Shown here piece by piece: positions 8,775 through 16,720 of a stretch of DNA of 64,000 nt (position 1 is the stretch's first letter; each line of letters begins with the position of its first letter). The translations under genes were made by a program, and so were the position numbers. This DNA is from Sediminibacterium sp. (GTDB lineage Bacteria > Bacteroidota > Bacteroidia > B-17B0 > Aurantibacillaceae): positions 53,721 to 117,720 of the forward strand of contig JASGCO010000008.1 of NCBI GenBank assembly GCA_030054095.1, read 5' to 3'. The notes below the pieces were generated by a model. The model ran no database searches. It was not told where the DNA came from and worked only from the letters and a program-made list of their open reading frames with translations.

Positions 8775-9938
8775 ATGAAAATCATTTTTACTTCGATCTT
8801 CCTTTTAGCCGGAGTTTTAGTTATACAGGCGCAGGAAAAAACAAATAAAAAAGGGAGTGAGTATAAATTCACAACCGTTAAAAACCTGGATGCGTCTGCT
8901 GTTCAGAACCAAAATAGTACCGGAACCTGTTGGTCGTTTTCTTCTCTTTCTTTTTTTGAAAGTGAATTAATGCGTTTGGGCAAAGGAAAAGATTACAACT
9001 TCAGCGAAATGTTTGTCGCCAGAAAAGCGTATCCTTTAAAAGCGGATAATTACATGCGGATGCATGGTCGTACAAACTTTGGAGAAGGAGGTGGTTTTCC
9101 GGATGTATTAAATGTACTAAAGCGTTATGGTATGATGCCGGAGCAGGCATATACCGGTAAAAAGGATCCTTCTGCACCGCACAACCACAAACTGATGGAA
9201 ACCACATTAAAAAATGTACTGTCTGTTACCGCAGATGATAATGTGACCAAAATTGATTTTGAAAGTCTGCATAATTCGGTAGAAAACATCTGCGATAATT
9301 TTTTAGGAAAAGTGCCTGAAAAATTCGACTATAACGGAAAAAGCTATACCCCGAAAACCTATGCCGAAGCTACCGGTATTAACCCGGATGACTATGTGTT
9401 TCTGACCTCTTTTACCCACCACCCCTATTATCAGAAGTTTGCGTTAGAAGTACCGGATAACTGGAACTGGGAACTTATGTACAACGTTACCCTTCAGGAA
9501 TTACAGGAAACGATGTCGAACGCCATTATGACCGGCTACACTTTTGCCTGGGCAGCCGATGTAAGTGAAAGATATTTTCTGTTTAATGATGGCATAGCTC
9601 TGGTACCCGAAAAACCTCTTTCTGCTATGACTGATGAGGAACGTAAATCTTTAGCCATTAAACCTACAAAACAGTTAGCTATCACACCCGAAATCCGCCA
9701 AAAGGCATTCGATAATTTTGAAACTCAGGACGATCACGGGATGCATGTGGTGGGATTATTTCACGATCAAAATAATACCCCTTTTTATCTGGTGAAAAAC
9801 AGTTGGGGGACAGGTAACGAATGCGACGGCTATTTTTATGCCTCGGAAAACTACCTTTTGTATAAAACTACCAGTATTATGCTCCATAAAAAGGCCCTTC
9901 CTGTAACCTTGGCCAAAAAATTAGGTATAACACAGTAA
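8775..9938 (+). CDS. secreted C1 family cysteine peptidase (aminopeptidase C / bleomycin hydrolase type)
   Basis: 387 residues with a signal peptide (1-19, ending VIQAQ). The papain-like catalytic set is complete: Cys52 in GTCWSFSS, His324 in DHGMHVVGL and Asn342 in VKNSWGT. Sequence order and inserts match the bleomycin hydrolase / PepC branch (C1B), which are usually cytosolic hexameric aminopeptidases of about 450 residues. This version is shorter and exported, so it likely acts on peptides in the periplasm or outside the cell. It follows the preceding membrane-protein gene by 9 bp. An extended spacer follows before DUF2452. Confidence 0.92.
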   Translation: MKIIFTSIFLLAGVLVIQAQEKTNKKGSEYKFTTVKNLDASAVQNQNSTGTCWSFSSLSFFESELMRLGKGKDYNFSEMFVARKAYPLKADNYMRMHGRTNFGEGGGFPDVLNVLKRYGMMPEQAYTGKKDPSAPHNHKLMETTLKNVLSVTADDNVTKIDFESLHNSVENICDNFLGKVPEKFDYNGKSYTPKTYAEATGINPDDYVFLTSFTHHPYYQKFALEVPDNWNWELMYNVTLQELQETMSNAIMTGYTFAWAADVSERYFLFNDGIALVPEKPLSAMTDEERKSLAIKPTKQLAITPEIRQKAFDNFETQDDHGMHVVGLFHDQNNTPFYLVKNSWGTGNECDGYFYASENYLLYKTTSIMLHKKALPVTLAKKLGITQ

Positions 9939-10021
9939 AAACGGAACAGTTTTTGAAGTATCGTTTTATACCATCCCATAAAACAGTAAAACTATTTGTA
10001 ACATTATATGTTTTATAAAGG

Positions 10022-10462
10022 ATGATAGAAAATCCAATAGACAAGGACAAAGTTGCTGAAAACCCCGGATTAATGGAGTATGCGCACACCGTTGGCGGTG
10101 TGGTGATAAAACCGGAAGATCAGGGAAAACTTAAAAGTCGTGCGCTGAGCGCTATGCGGGAACAAACCAACCGACAGTTAGCGCAGATACAAAAGCAGGC
10201 TGAACTACTGGCGCAACAGGCCCAGCAACTAAGAAAGCGTGTAGATTTAAGTGAAAAAATCTATCTGGCCGACATGTCTTTCGAGCCCTTTATAGGGCAC
10301 ATTTATCACCTTTATAAAAAGGAAGACCGTTACAAATTGATGATCATTGGCCCAACAGAATGGGGCAGAAGCAGAAAAGAAATACTGGAGTACATTGGCT
10401 CTGTGAAATTGCTCTCTGACCATACCTGGGAAGTGATTGAAGATATGGAACAGGAATTATAA
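10022..10462 (+). CDS. DUF2452 family protein
   Basis: 146 residues, soluble, beginning MIENPIDKDKV and containing the DUF2452 core (AENPGLMEYAHTVGG near 13-27, and MIIGPTEWGRSR near 105-116). A Gln-rich helical stretch at about 50-72 probably forms a coiled coil. The family is conserved in Bacteroidota but has no known function. The next gene begins 19 bp downstream in the same direction. Confidence 0.88.
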   Translation: MIENPIDKDKVAENPGLMEYAHTVGGVVIKPEDQGKLKSRALSAMREQTNRQLAQIQKQAELLAQQAQQLRKRVDLSEKIYLADMSFEPFIGHIYHLYKKEDRYKLMIIGPTEWGRSRKEILEYIGSVKLLSDHTWEVIEDMEQEL

Positions 10463-10481
10463 ACCAGTAAACGCATGGGTT

Positions 10482-11075
10482 ATGGATTTAAGTCAGCTAA
10501 CAATACCAATGTTTCCCCTCAATATGGTAGTATTACCCGGGGAAACGGTGAAACTTCATATTTTTGAGGAACGCTACAAGCAACTGGTAAATGATTGCAT
10601 CGAAAATGAGGCTGAATTTGGTATCCCTTATATTCAGGCAAAACAATTAACCCGTTACGGTTCTCAGGTTAAAATCAAAAAAGTACTGAAACAATTCCCC
10701 GGAGGAGAAATGGACATTCTGGTAGAGGGACGTGCCGTTTTCAGGCTTATCGAATTTTCAGAGGTACTGAGCCCTAAACTATATGGTGCTGGTATTGTAG
10801 CTATAGAACCGGTAGAGCGGGGCATACAATCTATAAAACTACAGGAACTCATCATCGAGTATTTTGCACTCACTCAAAATAAATTATTGCAGTACGATAC
10901 GGTTAAAAACCTCAGTGTTTACGATGTAGCTACTCAATTAATGATTTCGGCACCGGAAAAGTATAAATTAATAACTCACCCCTATAAAGCGAAGTTTCTT
11001 TACGAGCATATCCGGTTAATCTTGCAGATTATTAAAACAGAGGCGGATCTTAAAGACCGTTTTCTCAATAATTAA
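10482..11075 (+). CDS. LON substrate-binding domain protein
   Basis: About 197 residues starting MDLSQLTIPMFPLNMVVLPGE, the N-terminal substrate-binding domain of Lon protease without the AAA+ or peptidase parts. Stand-alone LON-SB proteins are widespread and their role is unclear. The frame is open upstream to 10437, overlapping DUF2452, but homologues begin at the MDLSQL-like position, so ATG 10482 is preferred. The 3' end overlaps the convergent thioesterase gene by 4 bp. Confidence 0.88.
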   Translation: MDLSQLTIPMFPLNMVVLPGETVKLHIFEERYKQLVNDCIENEAEFGIPYIQAKQLTRYGSQVKIKKVLKQFPGGEMDILVEGRAVFRLIEFSEVLSPKLYGAGIVAIEPVERGIQSIKLQELIIEYFALTQNKLLQYDTVKNLSVYDVATQLMISAPEKYKLITHPYKAKFLYEHIRLILQIIKTEADLKDRFLNN

Positions 11076-11536
11076 TCAGAAGAATCATTGCTTTCCTCTT
11101 TGAAAGGCAATGTATAACCGGCCTTTTCGGCTTCGTAGCAGTTAAAAGTACCCAATGCTTTCGCTATCATTTTTCCACTGCTTTTATTAATCACTTCGCA
11201 GGAAACAACCAGAATGCTTTTTCCTTTTTGTTCTATTTTACCGGTGGCTAGCAGTGTATCTCCCTTTACAGCCGGACGTAAAAAGTTTAATTTGTACTCA
11301 ATCGTACTCACTACTTTTCCTTCCTGCTGAACGGACGATAACCCGCTAACCCCCAGCGTAGCATCAACCAGCGCGGCAATAACACCGCCATGCGCGGCTA
11401 CCGGAGTGGCTAAGTGATTTTCTGTAATAGTCAGTTCGTACACAATATGTCCGGGCGACAGTTCTGTAAAATCCATTCCCAGCCATTTGCCGAAAAAATT
11501 CTTCTCGATATATTGTTCTAAAAGATCCTTATTCAT
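11072..11536 (-). CDS. PaaI-family hotdog thioesterase
   Basis: 154 residues with the hotdog-fold acyl-CoA thioesterase motif VAAHGGVIAALVDATLG (the HGG plus acidic residue typical of the PaaI/YdiI group) and the later strand TIEYKLNFLRPAVKGD. Likely hydrolyses acyl- or aryl-CoA esters in the cytoplasm. Its start overlaps the end of murQ by 8 bp, so the two form an operon, although no metabolic link is obvious. Confidence 0.9.
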   Translation of the reverse strand: MNKDLLEQYIEKNFFGKWLGMDFTELSPGHIVYELTITENHLATPVAAHGGVIAALVDATLGVSGLSSVQQEGKVVSTIEYKLNFLRPAVKGDTLLATGKIEQKGKSILVVSCEVINKSSGKMIAKALGTFNCYEAEKAGYTLPFKEESNDSSD

Positions 11537-12341
11537 GATTAAGGTGTGCTTCAGTCGCTTTTCTTACACTGCCAAACGTTAGAAGCAGCGATTTGGCAGT
11601 TTCATAATCGCTGATACCGGTATTTTTCATGACCATCTTTGTTCCACGATCTACCAGTTTATGATTACTCAACTGCATATCCACCATTTTATTACCCTTT
11701 ACTCTGCCTAGTTTAATCATAACTGAAGTAGAAATCATATTTAACGCCAGTTTTTGAGCAGTGCCAGATTTCATTCGCGTTGATCCGGTTACAAATTCAG
11801 GCCCTACTATTACTTCTATCGGAAACCTGGAAAGGCGGGCAATTTCGCTGTTGGTATTACATACAATACAGACGGTCGTTATGCCATGCGCGTTACACGT
11901 TTTGAGCGTACCGGCTACATACGGAGTAGATCCGCTGGCGGCGATACCAACCACTACATCCAGGTCTGAAATAGCATAATCCTGTAAATCTTTCCAACCC
12001 TGTGTTAAATCGTCTTCCGCAAACTCAACCGCTTTACGTATTGCTGTATCTCCGCCTGCAATTAACCCAATTACCTTCCCGTGCTCAATACCATAAGTTG
12101 GTGGACATTCACTGGCATCTACTATTCCTAAACGTCCGCTGGTGCCGGCTCCCACGTAAAACAGGCGCCCACCTGCTTTCATTTTCTCAGTAATTGCTTC
12201 TACTGCTTGTTCTATTTGAGGAATTGCTTTTCCGATGGCTATGGGAACGGTTTGATCTTCCCGGTTCATGTTCAGGAGCAATTCTCTGGTACTCATCTTT
12301 TCGAGGTCAGAGTAGTAACTGTCAGCTTCGGTGGTCTTCAT
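11529..12341 (-). CDS. murQ: N-acetylmuramic acid 6-phosphate etherase MurQ
   Basis: 270 residues with an SIS sugar-phosphate isomerase fold. It cleaves the D-lactyl ether of MurNAc-6-phosphate to give GlcNAc-6-phosphate in peptidoglycan recycling (EC 4.2.1.126). The catalytic Glu lies in DASECPPTYG (Glu78) after the phosphate-binding VGAGTSGRLG. The second hallmark region TGSTRMKSGTAQKLALNM is present. Length matches the Bacteroidota form, slightly shorter than E. coli MurQ. A promoter-like TTG/TACATTTC pair lies just upstream. No murK or transporter gene is adjacent. Confidence 0.96.
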   Translation of the reverse strand: MKTTEADSYYSDLEKMSTRELLLNMNREDQTVPIAIGKAIPQIEQAVEAITEKMKAGGRLFYVGAGTSGRLGIVDASECPPTYGIEHGKVIGLIAGGDTAIRKAVEFAEDDLTQGWKDLQDYAISDLDVVVGIAASGSTPYVAGTLKTCNAHGITTVCIVCNTNSEIARLSRFPIEVIVGPEFVTGSTRMKSGTAQKLALNMISTSVMIKLGRVKGNKMVDMQLSNHKLVDRGTKMVMKNTGISDYETAKSLLLTFGSVRKATEAHLNHE

Positions 12342-12355
12342 TACTTAAAAATACC

Positions 12356-12387
12356 GAAATGTAAAGCATCTCCGAAAGTGACTACAA
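12356..12387 (-). promoter_or_regulatory. putative murQ promoter (Bacteroidota type)
   Basis: Read on the minus strand, TTG (12385-12387) is followed by 21 bp and then TACATTTC (12356-12363), a one-mismatch copy of the Bacteroidota -7 element TAnnTTTG. The murQ start codon is 14 bp downstream of the -7 box, so the leader would be short. Confidence 0.5.
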
Positions 12388-12422
12388 TCAGGATATGAAC
12401 GTAAAAATTAACAATCCCGTGT

Positions 12423-12452
12423 TTGATATCATAAAGTTGTAGTGTACCTTTG
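12423..12452 (+). promoter_or_regulatory. promoter with perfect TAnnTTTG for the Cys-rich small protein
   Basis: TTG (12423-12425), 19 bp spacer, then TACCTTTG (12445-12452), an exact match to the Bacteroidota housekeeping promoter. Transcription should begin around 12457-12460, which rules out the upstream GTG at 12442 and supports ATG 12466 with a very short leader. Confidence 0.7.
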
Positions 12453-12465
12453 TAAGGTGAGGTTA

Positions 12466-12846
12466 ATGACGTTAATTCTGCTTTTCTCTTTCTTGCTGAT
12501 ACAGATGCAAAAGCTCCTCATTTATGCTAACTACGTATCTAACAAAGCGTATTACGCTCAGGAATTATGTGTAAACAAGGATGAGCCAGAGTCGTGTTGC
12601 GAAGGGAAGTGCGAGCTCAAAAAAGAATTAGATGCGATAGACTCACAAAGCGGTGATAATGTAAACACTGAAGGTAGTACCCAAAAAGAAACCAAAGTTC
12701 AAAAATTTGAGAAGGCCGAAGAGTTGTTTACAGGTGTTCAGGTATTCCATCTTAATACTGGACAGGAAATAACGATTGTAACCCTTTACCAACAAACCAC
12801 CAGTAATGGTTTTTTAACAAAATTAGTGTGGCCTCCAAAGGCATAA
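12466..12846 (+). CDS. small membrane-anchored Cys-rich protein upstream of mbnP
   Basis: 126 residues with an N-terminal hydrophobic helix (about 2-20) and a Cys cluster: Cys35, Cys44, Cys45 and Cys49 in the pattern ELCVNKDEP-x3-CCEGKCELKK. Short proteins with this C-x8-9-C-x3-C signature recur in Bacteroidota and are uncharacterised; metal binding is an inference from the Cys spacing and from the MbnP/MbnH neighbours. The start at ATG 12466 is fixed by the promoter at 12423-12452. The C-terminal 60 residues are polar and contain VFHLNTGQEI. Confidence 0.75.
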   Translation: MTLILLFSFLLIQMQKLLIYANYVSNKAYYAQELCVNKDEPESCCEGKCELKKELDAIDSQSGDNVNTEGSTQKETKVQKFEKAEELFTGVQVFHLNTGQEITIVTLYQQTTSNGFLTKLVWPPKA

Positions 12847-12912
12847 AGCAGGCTGTTCTCAGTCTGTCGTTAATTTCCTGCAAATTTTAACAAGTAATTT
12901 ACAAAACTGAGG

Positions 12913-12943
12913 CAACACGGCTAATGAATGAGCCGTTATGTTG
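12913..12943. other. stem-loop in the mbnP upstream region
   Basis: ACGGCT (12917-12922) and AGCCGT (12931-12936) form a 6-bp stem with an 8-nt loop, extended by CAAC/GTTG across a small bulge. It lies between the Cys-rich gene and mbnP and is not followed by a T-run, so it is not a standard terminator. It could be an operator or an RNA structure; function unknown. Confidence 0.3.
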
Positions 12944-13070
12944 TCGTAGTTTAAAATGATCATTAATTTTATTTTACAAACTCATTGGTTTATGAAATAG
13001 TTATGATGATGCTATATACGTAAGAAATAGCATTACACGACTAGGACGTAACACTTTAAATTAAACGTAT

Positions 13071-13862
13071 ATGAAAAAAGCAATTCTATTTCTTTCAGTT
13101 TTAAGCATAGCAGGTTTTGTGTCCTGCAAAAAAGATAATAAAGATCCCGAACCTTCTAATCCAACTTCTCCGGCACCAACACCAACGACCGGAAATTTAA
13201 CCGTTCAGTTTACAAATATGGTGGATGCCCAACCATTAGTATTTAATACCGGATATAAAATTATGGGTGGCGACTCTTTTAAAGTAACCAAACTGAATTA
13301 TTATATTACCAATATCCGCATCACCAAAACGGATAATTCAGTATATTCTGAAACGAATAGCTATCATCTGGTAGAACACTCTAATCCTTCCAGTACCTCT
13401 ATAACACTCCCTAATGTACCAAATGGTTCGTATAAATCCATATCGTTTACTTTAGGCGTAGATAGCGCATTGAATGTTTCCGGAGCGCAACAGGGCGATT
13501 TAAGCCCTACCAAAGGCATGTTCTGGTCCTGGAATTCGGGTTACATCATGTTTAAACTCGAAGGTTCATCACCGGCTTCGGGTGCGTCTAGCAAAGGACT
13601 TCTATACCATGTAGGCGGTTTTTCGGGAGCGAATAAAACCCAACGTGAGTTCGCGTTTAACTTTGGTGCTACAACCGCTAATGTAAATGGTACTTCAACT
13701 ACCCCTAAAGTAAAAGTAAGCACCAACGTTACTGAGCTGTTCCGTAATCCCAATACCATTAATTTTTCAGTACTTCATACTGTACACATGCCCGGCGCTG
13801 ATGCCAAAAAACTGGCAGATAATTACGCGGATATGTTTACATTTGATAGTGTGGTAAATTAA
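13071..13862 (+). CDS. mbnP: MbnP family copper-protein lipoprotein
   Basis: 263 residues; lipobox at GFVSC (Cys19), a Pro/Thr-rich linker to about 40, then an MbnP domain (TVQFTNMVD, KVTKLNYYITNI, FWSWNSGYIMFKLEG, HTVHMPG). In Methylosinus the periplasmic MbnP binds copper after its partner MbnH oxidises a Trp to kynurenine. The Trp-rich segment W152-x-W154 sits at the matching conserved position, though which residue would be modified is inference. The mbnH-like gene starts 5 bp after the stop, so they are one operon. A lipid anchor suggests outer-membrane or surface location. Confidence 0.88.
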   Translation: MKKAILFLSVLSIAGFVSCKKDNKDPEPSNPTSPAPTPTTGNLTVQFTNMVDAQPLVFNTGYKIMGGDSFKVTKLNYYITNIRITKTDNSVYSETNSYHLVEHSNPSSTSITLPNVPNGSYKSISFTLGVDSALNVSGAQQGDLSPTKGMFWSWNSGYIMFKLEGSSPASGASSKGLLYHVGGFSGANKTQREFAFNFGATTANVNGTSTTPKVKVSTNVTELFRNPNTINFSVLHTVHMPGADAKKLADNYADMFTFDSVVN

Positions 13863-13867
13863 CACTA

Positions 13868-14929
13868 ATGTTTTTTAATAAAGGTAAAAATAGCTTTGTG
13901 GCAGGTTGTGCAGCCATGTTATTGGTAAGTGCCTGTTCGGTTGATCCAAAGATTGTCCCGGTATTACCAGCTAATGATATCCGTGAAGTTATTCCGGATG
14001 GATGGCCGCAACCTGTTTACCGTTTCGAACGTAATCCCCTTGGCGAAAAAGGATTTATTCTCGGAAGAGAATTGTTTTACGATCCGCTTTTGTCTAAAGA
14101 TAATACCATTTCCTGCGGATCGTGCCACCAGCAATTTGTTGCTTTCGCGCATGCCGATCACGATGTCAGTCATGGTATTCTGGGGCGTTTAGGAACACGG
14201 AATGCGCCGGCTTTATTTAACCTCACCTGGCACCCCTCATTTATGCACGACGGAGGCGTTAATCATATCGAAAATCAGCCTTTGGCACCCGTAGAAAATC
14301 CACTGGAAATGGATGAGAAAATTGGCAATGTGATAAATAAGCTTCAGGCAAGCGCTAAATACCGCCGCTTGTTTAACGATGCGTTTGGTAGTGAGGAAGT
14401 AACCTACCAGCGTTTTGCGCAGGCATTTGCCCAGTTTATGGGAATGCTGTATTCCTATAACAGTAAATACGATATCGTAATGCGCAAAGAAGGAACCGCT
14501 TCGTTTTCGGATGAAGAACAAAGAGGTTACAATCTGTTCCGTGCAAAATGCGCCACCTGTCACAAAGAACCTTTATTCAGCGATTTTAGTTACCATAATA
14601 ATGGACTGCCAGTAAAGCCCTCGGTAAACGATAGCGGAAGGGCCCATATTACACTGAATCCGGCTGACCTTTATAAATTTAAAACCCCAAGTTTAAGAAA
14701 CATAGCATTAACCAAACCCTACATGCACGATGGACGGTTTGAAACGCTTGAACAATGTCTTAATCATTACAACGGTGGCGTTACCAATCCCGTGAATCTC
14801 GACCCTCAGTTGCAGGGAGGTATTCCCCTTTCTGCTCAGGATAAACAGGATCTTATCGCATTTTTAAAAACCCTCACCGATTACAAGTTATTATTCGATA
14901 AAAAATTTGCAGATCCAAATGGACAATAA
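13868..14929 (+). CDS. mbnH: di-haem cytochrome c peroxidase family protein (MbnH-like)
   Basis: 353 residues, lipobox LVSAC (Cys23), two c-type haem motifs, CGSCH (83-87) and CATCH (228-232). Family landmarks FMHDGG, YMHDGRFETLEQCLNHYNGG and TPSLRN are present. It belongs to the MauG/CcpA superfamily. Next to MbnP the best assignment is MbnH, which uses a bis-Fe(IV)-like state to oxidise a Trp of MbnP; a simple H2O2-reducing peroxidase is the alternative. It overlaps the next gene by 11 bp. Confidence 0.85.
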   Translation: MFFNKGKNSFVAGCAAMLLVSACSVDPKIVPVLPANDIREVIPDGWPQPVYRFERNPLGEKGFILGRELFYDPLLSKDNTISCGSCHQQFVAFAHADHDVSHGILGRLGTRNAPALFNLTWHPSFMHDGGVNHIENQPLAPVENPLEMDEKIGNVINKLQASAKYRRLFNDAFGSEEVTYQRFAQAFAQFMGMLYSYNSKYDIVMRKEGTASFSDEEQRGYNLFRAKCATCHKEPLFSDFSYHNNGLPVKPSVNDSGRAHITLNPADLYKFKTPSLRNIALTKPYMHDGRFETLEQCLNHYNGGVTNPVNLDPQLQGGIPLSAQDKQDLIAFLKTLTDYKLLFDKKFADPNGQ

Positions 14930-15299
14930 ATTTTTCATAAAGATGGCGGCAGGCATACTTGTCAGTCTGTTGTTTATACAGTGTAAAAAAAATCAGTTAG
15001 GTGGAAAGGCGGAGATAAAAGGAAGAGTTTTTCATCACGCCAAAGCTATAGCCAACGCCAGTATTTTTATAAAGTTTGATACAAAAGACTTTCCGGGCGA
15101 TGATACCACCCGCTACGATGAAAAAATAAAGGCCGATGCGCAGGGCAACTACACACTTAAGGTTTATAAAGGAACATATTTTTTATATTCTGTCGGAAAG
15201 GACTTTGATATTCCCTCGCCATATTATGTAAAAGGAGGGACGTCTGTTTCCATAAGAAACCGGGAAAAACTGGACGTAGATCTGGCAATAACCGAATAA
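14919..15299 (+). CDS. small lipoprotein of the MbnP/MbnH locus (carboxypeptidase-regulatory-like fold)
   Basis: 126 residues from ATG 14919, lipobox LFIQC (Cys22). The body looks like a single carboxypeptidase-regulatory/transthyretin-like beta-sandwich: EIKGRVFHHAKAIANASIFIKF followed by ADAQGNYTLKVYKGTYFLY. The start overlaps the di-haem gene by 11 bp, so it is translated with it. Function unknown; context suggests a periplasmic or surface accessory of the copper locus. A start at 14907 is possible but gives a worse signal peptide. Confidence 0.75.
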   Translation: MDNKFFIKMAAGILVSLLFIQCKKNQLGGKAEIKGRVFHHAKAIANASIFIKFDTKDFPGDDTTRYDEKIKADAQGNYTLKVYKGTYFLYSVGKDFDIPSPYYVKGGTSVSIRNREKLDVDLAITE

Positions 15300-15333
15300 T
15301 ACTTCTTGTAATGATTGGATGCTTCTGATCATT

Positions 15334-16311
15334 ATGAAACAATTTAGTTTTGTCTTAGCATTCACGCTAAACACTTTTTTAAGTTACAGTTGCGATATCT
15401 GCGGAAGTTTTATGGGGATTACACCCCACGACAACCGTAGCTTTGTGCAACTCATGCACCGTTTTCGGTTGTTTAATGGTTACCGTGTGTATAATCAACC
15501 CACTAGTCTGGTAGTGCCTGGATCCTATTGGCGTACATTTCATGGCGATGATACCACCCATTCAACTGTGCAGGGAACAAATCCATACAGCACCTTCGAT
15601 TATGAGTCTTACAAAGTATTCGAATTGCGGGGTAAATGGTTTTTTCATAAACGCTGGGAGTTAAGTGCCATTTTACCATTTGTAGAAAACAAAAGCCGAA
15701 GAAATAATGTACAGATAAACGTACAGTCCCTTGCCGATCCTTCGGTAATGATAGCGTACCACCTCGTTCAAAAACTGGATCATCCGGTAACACGCCACCG
15801 TTTAATAGTTGGTATAGGCTTTAAGGCAGGTATAGTACCCGATGATAAGACAGATCTTTCCGGAAAGCGAATCGATATTATGTTGCAGCCAGGAAGTGGA
15901 AGTAGTGATGTATTTTATTACCTTAATTACATTGGCTTATGGCGTAATTTCGGGTGGAACAGCAATACAATGCTGAAACACAGTTTTACAAATCACCATT
16001 CTGAGCAATTTGCACCGGCATGGAATCAAACACTAGTATTGTTTTACAAAATAAGTGTAAAAAATGTACAACTCATGCCAGCCCTTAACAGCAACTTTGA
16101 ATACACTAAAGGCGTGTACAAAGCAAAGCAATTACAGACAGGAACAGGAATGCAGGTAATAATGAGCGGCCCTTCAGTGGATGTGGTAGTTAAACGCATG
16201 GTGATTAGCGCGGGTTATCAGATAAATGTGTACGAACGCTTATCGTCCGCTAACAACCTGTCGTCCGCCAGTCGCTTGTTTGCGGGGCTAACGTATAATT
16301 TCGGGAAATAA
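15334..16311 (+). CDS. outer-membrane-type beta-strand protein with N-terminal CDIC motif
   Basis: 325 residues from ATG 15334. A signal peptide (1-18) is followed at once by CDIC (20-23) and GSFMGITPHDNRSF, a signature I associate with uncharacterised Bacteroidota outer-membrane proteins near MbnP/MbnH-like genes. The rest is alternating beta strands with aromatic residues and ends in LTYNFGK, consistent with a barrel. The CxxC could hold a metal at the periplasmic face. Transport is inference only. Last gene of the locus; it begins 34 bp after the lipoprotein gene. Confidence 0.7.
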   Translation: MKQFSFVLAFTLNTFLSYSCDICGSFMGITPHDNRSFVQLMHRFRLFNGYRVYNQPTSLVVPGSYWRTFHGDDTTHSTVQGTNPYSTFDYESYKVFELRGKWFFHKRWELSAILPFVENKSRRNNVQINVQSLADPSVMIAYHLVQKLDHPVTRHRLIVGIGFKAGIVPDDKTDLSGKRIDIMLQPGSGSSDVFYYLNYIGLWRNFGWNSNTMLKHSFTNHHSEQFAPAWNQTLVLFYKISVKNVQLMPALNSNFEYTKGVYKAKQLQTGTGMQVIMSGPSVDVVVKRMVISAGYQINVYERLSSANNLSSASRLFAGLTYNFGK

Positions 16312-16720
16312 CGACGGGCATAGTTATACTTGGTGTAAGGGGCCGTTTTGCCTGCGCATCAATCCTTTGCTAAAACCGGGCTTTTCGCTTTAGCCTGCTT
16401 TCCCTTTGCCAATTTTGACGTGGCTCCGGTGGCTTAGTAAAGTCGCCGCCTCGCTCACGCAAAATCAGGCAAAGGGCTGCGCAGGGCTGCCGCTGTAATC
16501 CCTCGTCCGTTCGGTGGATCCGCTTTTTGAGGTGTATAAGTCCTTATTAGGTGTAAGAAAAGTAACGAACAATGAACCGAAAAGACTCAAGGGGCAAAAA
16601 CGGTATTTTTGAGATGGTCTCTGACAATAAGGTGTAAAAACAGGTTTTTGATCCTGATTTATCAGACTTTCGTCGAATAGAACGTTTTTTTTTGCATATT
16701 AGTAAAAATCTTTCTGACAC
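16312..16720. repeat. 409-bp gene-free stretch with nested inverted repeats
   Basis: No credible gene. The left half (about 16345-16520) is visibly GC-richer than its surroundings and folds on itself: CCTGCGCA (16351-16358) pairs with TGCGCAGG (16478-16485), and inside it CCCTTTGCC-AATTTTG (16402-16417) pairs with CAAAATC-AGGCAAAGGG (16460-16476) with one bulge. This resembles dispersed palindromic intergenic elements of Bacteroidota, but copy number cannot be judged here. The right half is AT-rich and contains a perfect TAnnTTTG box (TATTTTTG, 16604-16611) without a clear -33 element, possibly the promoter of the next gene. Confidence 0.5.

Noticed and set aside
12442..12465. Earlier GTG start of the Cys-rich protein
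   Set aside because: It lies upstream of or within the -7 promoter box at 12445-12452, so the codons would not be transcribed.
14237..14563. 108-codon minus-strand frame inside the di-haem peroxidase gene
   Set aside because: Antisense to a motif-complete peroxidase, no domain or promoter.
16312..16720. A tRNA or structured RNA gene in the gene-free stretch
   Set aside because: No cloverleaf with T-loop GTTC and CCA-type acceptor; the pairing is one long nested hairpin, more like an intergenic repeat.
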